From Paeniglutamicibacter quisquiliarum (GTDB taxonomy: Bacteria > Actinomycetota > Actinomycetes > Actinomycetales > Micrococcaceae), in contig NZ_JAHRED010000004.1 in NCBI RefSeq assembly GCF_019084045.1, positions 248,001-312,000 of the forward strand: DNA of 64,000 nucleotides, in the 5' to 3' direction. Positions within the stretch are counted from its first letter, which is position 1; the number at the start of each line of letters is the position of its first letter. Under the pieces are notes generated by a model that was not told where the DNA came from, made no database searches, and saw only the letters and a program-made list of their open reading frames with translations. A program made the translations under genes and the position numbers. Shown piece after piece: positions 1 to 8,583 of the stretch.

Positions 1-103
1 TGGGATGGTCGATCTGGCGCGGATCAACCGCCCCGCAGATCCTGCCGGGCGCGCCTAGGGCCGGCATTCCGTCAGGTGGACGTGTCCCGGACCGGAACGC
101 TGC

Positions 104-1204
104 TCAGGGCGGGTCGGCGACCTGTGGCGAGACGCCCATCCGGGAACCGGGCCTTGCCGCCCGTACCGCCAGAGGGGCTTGCCACGTGCGGAAACCACGC
201 GTGGCACCGCCGGCGGGGTTGCCGACCGCCTTCAAATGGAGCATCACGTCGGCGCTCAGGGTTTCGTAGAACGGAACCTCGATCCATCGCCGCACCGCGC
301 CCAGCGCACTCAGGACAACGAAGCCGGTCAGGAGTTTGTCGGCCAGGGAATGAACCACATTCGATCCCAGGACGGCCACGGACAGGGGACTGCCCATCTC
401 CGCGAGGTTCCGGGTCGTGGCCTCCGAGGCATGGCCGGTTCCTCCGTTGAACAGCAGGACCAGCAAGGTGGTTGCGACCACCGAACAGCTGAGTGCGACG
501 AGGACATTGAGCAACAGGTATCTGGGGAAGGTCTGGCACAGTCGGAGGCAGCGCGCCCCGTATCCCCACACCAGGGCACCGACGACGTTGACGAGCGCGA
601 AGGCAATCGACGAGGAGTCGGTGATGGCCAGCCCAATGGCGTTGGTTGACAATCCCACGGCCACCCCGGCCCAGGGACCCAGCGCTATCGCCGCTATCGC
701 CGTGCCCACCATGTCGAAGTACAGTGGAAGCCCCAACCCGGCCACGAGGCTGAACCCCAGGACGTTCAATCCGACACATGCCAGAATCAGCATGAGTTTT
801 CGGCCCCTGGCCAGAGCCGCCGCTTTTTCCGCCACGGGCCGGGGTGCCGGGGGTGCAGGTTCCAGCAAGGGGGCCGGTGCCGCTGGCTGGTTCCTTCTGG
901 CGTGGAGGCACCGCTCCTGCAATTGTGCGGCCTCGGTTTCGGAGGCCCCCAGGACGCGGGCGATTTCACCGACAAGCTGGGGATTCACCCGCGTCCGCCC
1001 GGTTCGGAAGGCGTCGTAGACGGTGGTTCGGGCGGGGCGGGCATTTCCGGCGTCCACGCCGTGGCGTTCCCGGTGGGCGGCAATGCGTCGAACGATCTCG
1101 GCGTAGGAGACATCGCCTGCGGCAAAGCGCAGTTTCTGCAGGTCCTGCGCGATTTCGTCATACGATCCCGCAAGGCCGTCCACAGCGCGGGGTTGATCAG
1201 TCAT
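104..1204 (-). CDS. HTH domain fused to ECF-S-like membrane protein
   Basis: The 366-residue product has two parts. Residues about 33-95 look like the small XRE-type helix-turn-helix domain seen in actinobacterial proteins (SYAEIVRRIA, then TTVYDAFRTGRTRVN). After an Ala/Pro-rich linker, residues about 137-300 form five or six hydrophobic segments resembling an ECF transporter substrate-binding (S) component, including LPLYFDMVGTAIAAIALGPW. I chose the ATG at 1204 because GAAGAGGA lies just upstream and a TATGAT -10 box sits at 1257-1262; the frame stays open further upstream without a good ribosome site. No ECF ATPase or T component is adjacent. It lies downstream of ureD on the same strand. 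The substrate is unknown; a membrane-tethered regulator is possible. The family assignment rests on pattern only. Confidence 0.7.
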   Translation of the reverse strand: MTDQPRAVDGLAGSYDEIAQDLQKLRFAAGDVSYAEIVRRIAAHRERHGVDAGNARPARTTVYDAFRTGRTRVNPQLVGEIARVLGASETEAAQLQERCLHARRNQPAAPAPLLEPAPPAPRPVAEKAAALARGRKLMLILACVGLNVLGFSLVAGLGLPLYFDMVGTAIAAIALGPWAGVAVGLSTNAIGLAITDSSSIAFALVNVVGALVWGYGARCLRLCQTFPRYLLLNVLVALSCSVVATTLLVLLFNGGTGHASEATTRNLAEMGSPLSVAVLGSNVVHSLADKLLTGFVVLSALGAVRRWIEVPFYETLSADVMLHLKAVGNPAGGATRGFRTWQAPLAVRAARPGSRMGVSPQVADPP

Positions 1205-1256
1205 TCGGTCCTCTTCGGCCAGGGCCACGCGCATCCTGCGCAATGCATCAGCTGCA

Positions 1257-1262
1257 ATCATA
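1257..1262 (-). promoter_or_regulatory. -10 box for the HTH/ECF-S gene
   Basis: TATGAT on the minus strand, 52 bases upstream of the chosen ATG at 1204. It supports that start over longer versions of the frame. No convincing -35 box was seen. Confidence 0.4.
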
Positions 1263-1565
1263 GGCATCGGGCGACCCCGCCCGGAAAGTGGTGACGACCC
1301 GTTCGGAAAATTCGGCCTTGTTCGGGGTTGTTCGAGAATCTGTGGACCAGCCATTTTCACTTGCCGCGTCAGCTATCTTGATATTTGGGCTGCCGCCAAC
1401 GCCCGGTTTCCACCGGCCGGGACAGAAAAGCCGCGGCCCCACCGGGCCATCGAGCCCTCGGGCCGCAGGCATATTCCTCACCTGGAATTTAATGCCAGAA
1501 TCATGGCTGGCCTCCTGGCGCCCGGAAGCGAAGGCACTGACGGTATCAGGACCGTCGCCCGTGTA

Positions 1566-1597
1566 CTCGGCACGACCAAACTTGGGGGCGTGCCGAG
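1566..1597 (-). terminator. Hairpin downstream of ureD
   Basis: Perfect 9-bp inverted repeat CTCGGCACG...CGTGCCGAG with a 14-base loop, about 120 bases beyond the ureD stop. There is no T-run after it on the minus strand, so termination is only a guess. Confidence 0.3.
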
Positions 1598-1719
1598 CAC
1601 AGGGGCCTGTCCGCCCCGCTGAATGGGATGCGCCGCGGGACGGCGCGAAGCAAGTTCCCGCGCAGGCCTGCCGTCGCCCGGGCCATGGGCTGCCGGTGAT
1701 GGCGCGTGTGGCGCGGGTC

Positions 1720-2616
1720 CTAGTACTTGCGCAGGTTCAGCGGCCTCTGGCCCCGCAGGTGGTGGCGCAGTTCGTCGACGACGGCCATCAGGACCGCATT
1801 GATTGCCTCGGTGGAGTTCGACAGCGCGCGCACCGCGACCCCGGGCCCCGGCACCTGGCTGATGCCCAGGTGCACCGGCGTGCGCTGGGCCTGCCCGACG
1901 CGGTAGGCCAGCTCGCGGATGCGCTCGACGTCGCCGGGCGCGATCTTCGCGTCGATGGCCAGCAGCATGCCCACGTGCGTGTAGTCCTGCAGGAAAAGCA
2001 GTGAATCCAGCGAATCCTCCCCGGGCCGCACCAGCAGGTTGTCCAGCACCGCCAGGCGCCCGCCCACCGAGACCTCGGTGCGCAGGCGCACCTCGTCGTA
2101 GCGGAAGAGCTTCCCGTCCGGGCTCCACCCGGGGGTGAGCACCTCGCAGAACAGCAAGCTGGAGTCTTCGTGCATGTCGACGCTCGTGAACTGCCGGTAG
2201 CTGGCCCCGCGGTAGGCGATGAGCTGGTCGGGCACGTATTCGAGCACCGCACCCGGCCCCAGGCGCACCACCATGTCCTGGCGGGCAAAGGTGCCCGGGG
2301 TCTTGTAGACCTTGGTGGCCGACTGGGTGGTCAGCAGCAGCGAGGTGTCCTCGTCCACCGAGACCTCGATGCCGTAGTTGTCCCCGCCCAGGTACCCGCC
2401 CCCGGGGTTCACGATGGTGTAGCAGACCTGGGCGGTGTCATCGAGGTAGTGCGGGCGCAGGATCCGCAGCGCGCCCTGGTGGTACTGCCGGGTGGCGATG
2501 GCCTTGCCTGCCCGGGTTCCCACCTGCAGGCGCAGCTCGCCCACGAGCTTGGTTCCCGCAAAGGGCGAGGGGCCCAGCTCCCGGATTGCCGGAGGTTCGG
2601 CCATTGTCGGTGCCAT
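1720..2616 (-). CDS. ureD: Urease accessory protein UreD
   Basis: UreD (298 residues) is the scaffold that, with UreF and UreG, docks on apo-urease and helps deliver nickel and CO2 to the active site. The protein shows family-typical stretches such as NPGGGYLGGD, LTTQSATKVYKT and YVPDQLIAYRGASY. I start it at the ATG at 2616, five bases after the ureG stop, with AGGG just ahead; an in-frame ATG at 2604 is the alternative. It is the last gene of the ureABCEFGD operon. The placement of ureD at the end is common in actinobacteria. No nickel permease gene follows. Confidence 0.93.
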   Translation of the reverse strand: MAPTMAEPPAIRELGPSPFAGTKLVGELRLQVGTRAGKAIATRQYHQGALRILRPHYLDDTAQVCYTIVNPGGGYLGGDNYGIEVSVDEDTSLLLTTQSATKVYKTPGTFARQDMVVRLGPGAVLEYVPDQLIAYRGASYRQFTSVDMHEDSSLLFCEVLTPGWSPDGKLFRYDEVRLRTEVSVGGRLAVLDNLLVRPGEDSLDSLLFLQDYTHVGMLLAIDAKIAPGDVERIRELAYRVGQAQRTPVHLGISQVPGPGVAVRALSNSTEAINAVLMAVVDELRHHLRGQRPLNLRKY

Positions 2617-2621
2617 TGGCC

Positions 2622-3233
2622 CTAGCCCAGATCCAGCATCAGCACCTCGTGCTTGAGCCAGTCGATCACGGTGTCCAGTCCCTCGTCGGTCTTGAGGTTG
2701 GTGAAGCAGAAGGGCTTGTCCCCGCGGAACTCCTTGGAGTCGCGTTCCATCACCGACAGGTCGGCGCCCACGTAGGGTGCCAGGTCGGTCTTGTTGATGA
2801 TGAACAGGTCGGACTTGATCATGCCCTGGCCGGCCTTGCGCGGGATCTTCTCTCCCTGGGCCACGTCGATGATGTAGACGGAGAAGTCCACGAGTTCCGG
2901 GGAGAACGTCGCGGAGAGGTTGTCTCCCCCGGACTCGACGAAGATGACCTGCAGGTCCGGGTGCTTGGCCTTCAGCTCCTCGATGGCCGCGGAGTTCATC
3001 GAGGTGTCCTCGCGGATCGCGGTGTGCGGGCAGCCGCCGGTCTCGATGCCGACGATCCGATCCAGCGGCAGCACGCCGTTGGCCGCCAGGATCTTGGCGT
3101 CCTCGATGGTGTAGATGTCGTTGGTGATCGCGGCCATCGACACCTCGTCGTTCAGCCGCCGGGTGATCCGCTCGATGAGCTGGGTCTTGCCGGCACCGAC
3201 GGGCCCGCCGATGCCAATCTTGATGGGTTCCAT
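2622..3233 (-). CDS. ureG: Urease accessory GTPase UreG
   Basis: UreG (203 residues) is the SIMIBI-class GTPase that powers nickel insertion into urease. The P-loop GPVGAGKT lies at about residues 10-17, followed by TNDIYT, the metal-binding [11 protein letters not shown] (CPH motif) and [14 protein letters not shown]. Start: AAGGAAG precedes two adjacent ATGs (3236 and 3233); I chose the second, giving the usual [10 protein letters not shown] beginning. It sits between ureF and ureD with short gaps, so it is almost surely co-transcribed. Length and motifs are normal for the family. Confidence 0.97.
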   Translation of the reverse strand: MEPIKIGIGGPVGAGKTQLIERITRRLNDEVSMAAITNDIYTIEDAKILAANGVLPLDRIVGIETGGCPHTAIREDTSMNSAAIEELKAKHPDLQVIFVESGGDNLSATFSPELVDFSVYIIDVAQGEKIPRKAGQGMIKSDLFIINKTDLAPYVGADLSVMERDSKEFRGDKPFCFTNLKTDEGLDTVIDWLKHEVLMLDLG

Positions 3234-3282
3234 CATGCACTTCCTTAATCTCATGGGTTTCCCGCGCCGCGTGTCCGTCCGG

Positions 3283-3984
3283 TCAGGACATGAACATGCG
3301 GGCGCGCAAGTGTTCGTGGCGCATCTGCGCTATTTCCAGGCCCGGCGCCGCCGCGCCCAGGTCTTCCTCGTCCAGGGTGAAGATGGTGTCCACGGCCGCC
3401 AGCACCGGGGCATGCATGGCCCGCAGCACCCGCTGCCCGGCGTTCTGCCCGATGGGGATCCCGCGGATCGCGTTCTGCGTCAGCGAGGTGACGGTCGAGA
3501 ACAGGTAGGCGGCCACGGTGTCCGCGCACGGGGCGCCGGCACCTTTCGCGCCCAGGGCGAAGGCGATGCCCGGGTGCCCGGAGCATGCCCCGGATTCCAC
3601 CTGCAGGCGGTACGCTTCCAGCTCGGGCGTGGGGAAGACGCTGGTGGCCACGTGCAGCATGCGCGCACCCATCTTCACCCCGGCCTCGCGGATCTGCCGC
3701 GGCACCGCCGCGGCAGTCACCAGCGCATCGATGCGCGCCAGCTCCTTTGCCCCGGCGGCCTCGTGGGCAAGGCGCACCGCCAGCCCGTCGGTATAGGCCA
3801 GGGACTGGGCGATGAACCTTTCGAGCCACAGCGTGAAGCTGGCCTCGTCGTGCACGGTCCGGGCGTCCAGGTAGCTTTCCAGGCCCATGGAGTGGCTGAA
3901 GGCGCCGGTGGGCAGCGCCGAGTCGGTCAGCTGCAGCAGCGTCAGCAGGTGGCCCGGCCCGGGGCTAGTGGGTGTGTTCGGCAT
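3283..3984 (-). CDS. ureF: Urease accessory protein UreF
   Basis: UreF (233 residues) acts as the activating partner of UreG in the UreDFG complex. The family hallmark [18 protein letters not shown] appears near residue 20, and the rest is all-alpha in composition. The ATG at 3984 overlaps the end of ureE by 20 bases, which suggests translational coupling; there is no strong ribosome site of its own. A 49-base gap separates it from ureG. Confidence 0.93.
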   Translation of the reverse strand: MPNTPTSPGPGHLLTLLQLTDSALPTGAFSHSMGLESYLDARTVHDEASFTLWLERFIAQSLAYTDGLAVRLAHEAAGAKELARIDALVTAAAVPRQIREAGVKMGARMLHVATSVFPTPELEAYRLQVESGACSGHPGIAFALGAKGAGAPCADTVAAYLFSTVTSLTQNAIRGIPIGQNAGQRVLRAMHAPVLAAVDTIFTLDEEDLGAAAPGLEIAQMRHEHLRARMFMS

Positions 3985-4438
3985 GGCGGAACGGCACCGG
4001 CATCACGCGCTCCCGGCGCCGGTACGGTGTTCCGTGGTGCTTGAGGAAGTCCTCCACGGTGTGGTCGTACTGCACCACCATCACCGCGGCACCATAGTCG
4101 GAATCGGCGTCGAAGAACTGGGCCTGCAGGTGGCGGTTGCCCAGGGCGTGCGCCACCTGCCCCATCTCGAAGATGCTGCCGGGGGCAATGACCAACACGT
4201 CGGTGGGCAGCACCGAGATCGTGATGATTTCCTTCTCGTTGCGGAACAGGATGTCCCCGTCGACAAGGTCGGGTCCCGGGGCCAGGCGGATGCCCAGCTC
4301 CCGGCCGTGGTCGGTGGTGACGCGCTGGATGCGCTTGACCAGGGCCGAGGAGGGCAGCACGACTTTTTCTTCGTGCAGCTTTGCCAGCTCGGCCTCGGGA
4401 ACATCTTTCTTGTTCCCCGTCAGCTGCTCGATGATCAT
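3965..4438 (-). CDS. ureE: Urease accessory protein UreE (nickel chaperone)
   Basis: UreE (157 residues) is the nickel metallochaperone of urease assembly. An N-terminal peptide-binding-like domain is followed by the C-terminal metal domain with HALGNRHLQAQF and a short terminal His group (HAEHTH). It lacks the long poly-His tail of some enterobacterial UreE proteins. AAGGAG lies four bases before the ATG. The gene follows ureC by 28 bases and overlaps ureF. Confidence 0.93.
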   Translation of the reverse strand: MIIEQLTGNKKDVPEAELAKLHEEKVVLPSSALVKRIQRVTTDHGRELGIRLAPGPDLVDGDILFRNEKEIITISVLPTDVLVIAPGSIFEMGQVAHALGNRHLQAQFFDADSDYGAAVMVVQYDHTVEDFLKHHGTPYRRRERVMPVPFRHAEHTH

Positions 4439-4466
4439 GAAACTCCTTGTGGTTCTCGCCGTCGGT

Positions 4467-6179
4467 TTAGAAGAGGAAGTAGCGCTGGGCCATGGGCAGC
4501 ACGCTGGAGGGCTCGCAGGTGGCCAGCACGCCGTCGACGGTGACCTGGTAGGTCTGCGGGTCGACCTGGATGTCCGGGGTTTCCCCGTTGAACTTCATGT
4601 CGGCCTTGGTCAGCGAGCGGATCCCCGACACCGGGCGGATGACCTTGCGCAGCCGCAGGCGTTCGGGCACGCCCTCCTCGATCGCGGCCTGGGACAGGAA
4701 GGTGATGGAAGAGGAATGCACCGCTGTGCCCAGCGCACCGAAGTTCTCGCGCAGGGTGCGCGGCTGCGGGGTGGGGATCGAGCCGTTAGCGTCGCCCATG
4801 AGCGACTGAACGATCAAACCGCCCTTGATCACCATGTCCGGCTTCACGCCGAAGAACGCCGGTTCCCAGAGCACCAGGTCGGCGAATTTGCCTTCCTCGA
4901 TGCTTCCGATGGAATCGGCGATGCCGTGGGCGATAGCCGGGTTGATGGTGTACTTCGCCACGAACCGCTTGATCCGGAAGTTGTCCCCGACCTCCGGGTC
5001 GCCCTCCAGCTTGCCGCGCTGGCGCTTCATGGCGTCGGCGACCTGCCAGGTGCGCAGCACCGTCTCCCCGACGCGTCCCATGGCCTGGGAGTCGGAGGAG
5101 GTCATGGAGAACACGCCCATGTCGTGCAGCACGTCCTCCGCGGCGATGGTTTCGGCGCGGATGCGCGAGTCGGCGAACGCGACGTCCTCGGGGATGTCAG
5201 CGTTGAGGTGGTGGGCCACCATAAGCATGTCGAGGTGCTCGTCCACGGTGTTGTTCGTATACGGCAGGGTCGGGTTGGTGGAGGCCGGCAGCACGTTGGA
5301 CAGGCCCGCCATGCGGATGATGTCCGGCGCGTGTCCGCCGCCGGCCCCCTCGGTGTGGAAGGTGTGGATGACACGGCCGTCGATGGCCGCGATGGTGTCC
5401 TCGACGAAGCCGCATTCGTTCAGCGTGTCGGCGTGGATGGCGATCTGCACGTCGAATTCGTCGGCGATCTTCAGCGAGTTGTCGATGGAGGAGTGGGTTG
5501 CACCCCAGTCCTCGTGGATCTTCAGGCCGATGGCGCCGGCGCGGATCTGCTCGGCCAGCGGTGCACGCGCGCTGGCGTGCCCCTTGCCCAGGAGGCCGAT
5601 GTTCATCGGCAGGTTTTCCACGGCCTGCAACATCCGGGAGATGTGCCAGGGCCCGGGCGTCACGGTGGTGGCCTTGGATGCGTCCGAGGGCCCGGCGCCG
5701 CCTCCGATCATGGTGGTGACTCCGGAGGCCAGTGCCACCGGGATCTGGTCGGGGCTCACGAAGTGGATGTGGGTGTCGATGGCCCCGGCAGTGAGGATCT
5801 TGTGCTCGCCGGCGATGATGTCGGTGGCCGCGCCGATGGTGATGTTGACCCCGTTGGTGATGTCGGGGTTTCCGGCCTTGCCGATCTTGAAGATATGGCC
5901 GTCGCGCAGGGCGACGTCGGCCTTGTAGATCCCGGTGTAGTCAAGCACCACCACGTTGGTGATGACGGTGTCCGGGATGTCCTGGTCGCGGGTCATCTGG
6001 CCGTTTTGGCCCATGCCGTCGCGGATGACCTTGCCGCCGCCGAAGACCACCTCGTCGCCGTAGTTGGTGTAGTCGTGCTCGATCTCGGCCAGCAGCTCGG
6101 TGTCCGCCAGGCGAATGGCGTCCCCCGTGGTGGGGCCGTACATTTCCGCATAGTGCTTGCGGCTCATCTCGAAACTCAT
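4467..6179 (-). CDS. ureC: Urease alpha subunit UreC
   Basis: Catalytic subunit (570 residues) of the nickel enzyme that hydrolyses urea to ammonia and carbamate. Nickel ligands and catalytic residues are visible: THIHF, the carbamylated lysine in [33 protein letters not shown] and the Asp in [12 protein letters not shown]. The mobile flap reads [22 protein letters not shown] (split here: [14 protein letters not shown] then AFADSRIR); residue 322 is Ala (GCC) where the family almost always has Cys (MVCHHL), while the catalytic flap His is kept. GGAGGG precedes the ATG, which overlaps the ureB stop by 4 bases. Enzyme activity is expected to be retained. Confidence 0.98.
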   Translation of the reverse strand: MSFEMSRKHYAEMYGPTTGDAIRLADTELLAEIEHDYTNYGDEVVFGGGKVIRDGMGQNGQMTRDQDIPDTVITNVVVLDYTGIYKADVALRDGHIFKIGKAGNPDITNGVNITIGAATDIIAGEHKILTAGAIDTHIHFVSPDQIPVALASGVTTMIGGGAGPSDASKATTVTPGPWHISRMLQAVENLPMNIGLLGKGHASARAPLAEQIRAGAIGLKIHEDWGATHSSIDNSLKIADEFDVQIAIHADTLNECGFVEDTIAAIDGRVIHTFHTEGAGGGHAPDIIRMAGLSNVLPASTNPTLPYTNNTVDEHLDMLMVAHHLNADIPEDVAFADSRIRAETIAAEDVLHDMGVFSMTSSDSQAMGRVGETVLRTWQVADAMKRQRGKLEGDPEVGDNFRIKRFVAKYTINPAIAHGIADSIGSIEEGKFADLVLWEPAFFGVKPDMVIKGGLIVQSLMGDANGSIPTPQPRTLRENFGALGTAVHSSSITFLSQAAIEEGVPERLRLRKVIRPVSGIRSLTKADMKFNGETPDIQVDPQTYQVTVDGVLATCEPSSVLPMAQRYFLF

Positions 6180-6751
6180 TTGGTGCCCTCCGCTTCGGGA
6201 TCCTCATTCACGGCATCCTTGGAACCGGCTTCCTCGCCTTCCTCGCTGGCGCGCCGGACCTCATCGGGGTGCGGCGGCAGGGATTCGTCGACCTCGTCGA
6301 CGCCGAAGTCGGTGTGGAAGCCCACGGATTCGCGGCCCAGGTTGGGCAGGTCGATGTCGTAGTCGGCGACCAGCTCGGCCTCGGTGATCGGGTTGATGCC
6401 GGCAGAACCGCCAATGGCCTCGGTTTCGACCGCGGGGATGGTTTCGCCCACCGGTCCGTTCACGCGGTCCTGGAATCCGTAGACGTGGCGGCGGCCGGCG
6501 AATTCGACCAGGTGGACGGTCTTGGCGTCCCCGGGTTCGAAACGCACCGCGGTGCCGGCGGGAATGTCCAGGCGGAAGCCGCGGGCCGCGACCCGGTCCA
6601 GGTCCAGCTGCGGGTTGACCTCGGCAAAGTGGTAATGCGATCCGACCTGGATGGGGCGGTCCCCGTGGTTCACCAGGTTCAGGATTCGGGTTTCGAGCTC
6701 CGCGTTGCAGAGCACGGGCTCGTCACGCAGGATGTATTCTCCCGGTTTCAT
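6176..6751 (-). CDS. ureB: Urease beta subunit UreB with long acidic C-terminal extension
   Basis: Residues 1-100 match the urease beta subunit ([36 protein letters not shown]). The usual UreB ends near residue 105. This one runs to 191, adding about 90 residues rich in Glu, Asp, Gly and Pro, with a middle part ([20 protein letters not shown]) that could fold and an acidic tail. GGGAGAGAAG precedes the ATG, and the stop overlaps ureC by ATGA. The frame runs without interruption from the core into the tail, so this is not a chance read-through. The tail's role is unknown. Confidence 0.95.
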   Translation of the reverse strand: MKPGEYILRDEPVLCNAELETRILNLVNHGDRPIQVGSHYHFAEVNPQLDLDRVAARGFRLDIPAGTAVRFEPGDAKTVHLVEFAGRRHVYGFQDRVNGPVGETIPAVETEAIGGSAGINPITEAELVADYDIDLPNLGRESVGFHTDFGVDEVDESLPPHPDEVRRASEEGEEAGSKDAVNEDPEAEGTK

Positions 6752-6770
6752 GGTCTTCTCTCCCTTAGGC

Positions 6771-7073
6771 CTAGCGAATCGGGTTGTGGACGGTGACCAG
6801 CTTGGTTCCGTCGGGGAAGGTCGCCTCGACCTGCACGTCGGGAATCATGTCGGCGACCCCCTCCATGACCTGCTCGCGGGTCAGGATGGTGGTTCCGTAG
6901 CTCATCAAATCCGCCACCGTGCGCCCGTCCCGGGCACCCTCAATGAGTTCGTAGGTAATGATGGCTACGGACTCGGGGTGGTTGAGCAGCAGTCCGCGGG
7001 CCTGGCGTCTGCGTGCCAGGTCGGCGGCAACAACCACCATGAGTTTTTCGTGCTCACGCGGGGTCAAATGCAT
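6771..7073 (-). CDS. ureA: Urease gamma subunit UreA
   Basis: First gene of the urease operon; 100 residues, the normal gamma-subunit length. It opens with [12 protein letters not shown] and ends [20 protein letters not shown], both family-typical. GGAG lies six bases before the ATG. With UreB and UreC it forms the trimer-of-trimers enzyme. The 19-base gap to ureB supports one transcript. Confidence 0.97.
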   Translation of the reverse strand: MHLTPREHEKLMVVVAADLARRRQARGLLLNHPESVAIITYELIEGARDGRTVADLMSYGTTILTREQVMEGVADMIPDVQVEATFPDGTKLVTVHNPIR

Positions 7074-7303
7074 CTAGGGCTCCAGTTCTCAACAGCGGTA
7101 ATGAAATACGCCACCCGTTATCTTCAACCGGCGGGTAGATGCGCCGGGAGGTCCGTGGATAGGGCAAGAATAGCAGAAGAAAACCGGCAACCATCTTGCG
7201 CGTGGGCTGGCGCGCCAGCACCTTGGCCCGTGTGCTGATTCGCGGCTCCCGGGGTGGCGACGAGAGACTTCCAACCATTGCCTGACCTCGGACAAAGACA
7301 GAA
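7074..7303. other. Upstream region of the urease operon
   Basis: About 230 bases between ureA and the pyrE hairpin. It must carry the urease promoter, but I could not pick out a clear -10/-35 pair or a GlnR/AmtR-like operator by eye. A frame at 7054-7320 has no ribosome site or family features. Confidence 0.4.
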
Positions 7304-7342
7304 CGTCCCGCCGTTTCCACTGTGGGTGGAACCGGCGGGACG
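7304..7342 (-). terminator. Rho-independent terminator of pyrE
   Basis: Long inverted repeat: CGTCCCGCCG at 7304-7313 pairs with CGGCGGGACG at 7333-7342, and the stem continues inward (TTTCCAC with GTGGAA). On the minus strand it is followed by TTCTGTCTTTGTC. It lies 31 bases after the pyrE stop. Confidence 0.8.
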
Positions 7343-7373
7343 CCCTGGCGTTTCCCTCGCGGCGTCGGGTCTC

Positions 7374-7931
7374 CTAGAGACCCAGCTCGTCCTTGCCGTA
7401 GGCGTAGAGGTAGGGCACGCCGGCCTCGGCTTCGATGCGCTCCTTTGAGCCGGTGTCGCGGTCAACGATCACTGCCACCGCCACGACATTGCCGCCTGCC
7501 TTGCGCACGCCCTCGACGGCGGTCAGCGCGGATCCGCCGGTGGTGGAGGTGTCCTCGAGGACCACGACATTGCGTCCCTCGACCGAGGGGCCTTCGACCT
7601 GGCGGCCCATGCCGTAGGACTTCTGCGCCTTGCGGACCACGAACGCGTCGATTGCGCGCCCGGAGTGTCCGGCTGCGTGCATGAGCGCGGTCCCCACCGG
7701 ATCCGCACCCATGGTCAGGCCGCCGGCATTGGTGAATTCGATCCCCGCCTCGTCGAGCATTTCCAGCATGACGGAGCCGACCAGCGGGGCAGCCTCGTGG
7801 TGCAGGGTGATGCGGCGTAGATCGATGTAGTAGTCGGCCTCCTTGCCGGAGGAAAGGATGACCTTGCCGTGGACCACGGCGAGTTCCTTGATGAGTTCGA
7901 GCAGGCGGGTGCGCGCGGCAGTGTTGGTCAT
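7374..7931 (-). CDS. pyrE: Orotate phosphoribosyltransferase
   Basis: Converts orotate and PRPP to OMP in pyrimidine synthesis. The 185-residue product carries the PRPP-binding signature VVVLEDTSTTGGSA at about residues 122-135 and the FTNAGGLTMGADPVG stretch. The start is the ATG at 7931: TAGAAT lies seven bases before it, the leaderless layout shared by many genes here, and the open frame further upstream lacks a ribosome site. It stands alone, with its own terminator, rather than in a pyr operon. Confidence 0.94.
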   Translation of the reverse strand: MTNTAARTRLLELIKELAVVHGKVILSSGKEADYYIDLRRITLHHEAAPLVGSVMLEMLDEAGIEFTNAGGLTMGADPVGTALMHAAGHSGRAIDAFVVRKAQKSYGMGRQVEGPSVEGRNVVVLEDTSTTGGSALTAVEGVRKAGGNVVAVAVIVDRDTGSKERIEAEAGVPYLYAYGKDELGL

Positions 7932-8083
7932 GGGTTCAATTCTAGTTTGGCCGATGGCATACCTGCGATCGCAGCGGCTATGTGTCATCGTTTGGCCGGC
8001 ACCGGCGGCCCCGCCACACCCCACCCGGGGCGCAGCCTCCCCGACTACAGACAGGCAGGTGGTCCCCGGGTTAGGGTGGGGTC

Positions 8084-8536
8084 ATGACCGATTCTCGCCC
8101 ATTGGGTTACTGGCTTAAATTGGTTGACTCGCTCATCTCCGAGCAGTTCGCCAACTCCCTCGAAGAGCACGGCGTCACGCGCCGGCAGTGGCAATTGCTC
8201 AACGTCCTGTCGCGCGGTCCTGCCACCGGCGGCGAGCTCACCGCCGCCCTGGCTCCCTTCTTTGGGGAGGCCCAGGCGGAGGACGAGCCCGCCAGCCCGT
8301 CCGAGCACCTGGCCGAGCTGGTTGAATCGGGCTGGGTCGCCGAGGAGGGCCACACCTTCACACTCACCGAGCGGGGTACGGTGTCATTGGACCGACTGAC
8401 CGAGATCGTCGACTCCATGCGCGAGGAATCAAGCGCGGGGATCACCACCCAGGAATACGCCACCACCGTTGAGTCCCTGAGGAAGATGGCCGGCAACCTT
8501 GGCTGGGACCCCAACAGGCCACCGGCAGACGCGTAG
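8084..8536 (+). CDS. MarR-type winged-helix regulator
   Basis: 150 residues. The layout is that of the MarR fold: helix-rich N-terminus (LGYWLKLVDSLISEQF), recognition region (VTRRQWQLLNVLSRG), a wing (SGWVAEEGHTFTLTERG) and a C-terminal dimer helix. TAGGGT sits six bases before the ATG, so the transcript is probably leaderless. It is divergent from pyrE and 47 bases ahead of nadE. The ligand and targets are not evident. Confidence 0.75.
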   Translation: MTDSRPLGYWLKLVDSLISEQFANSLEEHGVTRRQWQLLNVLSRGPATGGELTAALAPFFGEAQAEDEPASPSEHLAELVESGWVAEEGHTFTLTERGTVSLDRLTEIVDSMREESSAGITTQEYATTVESLRKMAGNLGWDPNRPPADA

Positions 8537-8583
8537 GGCATTTCCATCACGGCCCGGTCCCGGTGACAGGCTAGGCTTGGCAC

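Larger units (their letters stand above)
1205..1719. other. Intergenic region between ureD and the HTH/ECF-S gene
   Basis: About 515 bases without a supported gene. It holds the TATGAT box of the downstream gene and one hairpin close to the ureD end (listed separately). Frames running through it lack a ribosome site and family-like features. Confidence 0.5.

Noticed and set aside
1-58. Possible 3' end of a plus-strand gene (stop at 56-58)
   Set aside because: Only 18 codons are visible, with no family match; could be chance.
76-649. Long plus-strand frames across the HTH/ECF-S gene
   Set aside because: Shadows of the minus-strand gene; Arg/Pro-rich with no motifs or ribosome site.
4137-6362. 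741-residue plus-strand frame opposite ureC/ureB
   Set aside because: High-GC shadow: His/Val/Asp-rich pattern typical of the complement of a real gene.
7054-7320. Small frame upstream of ureA
   Set aside because: No ribosome site, overlaps the pyrE terminator and no family features.
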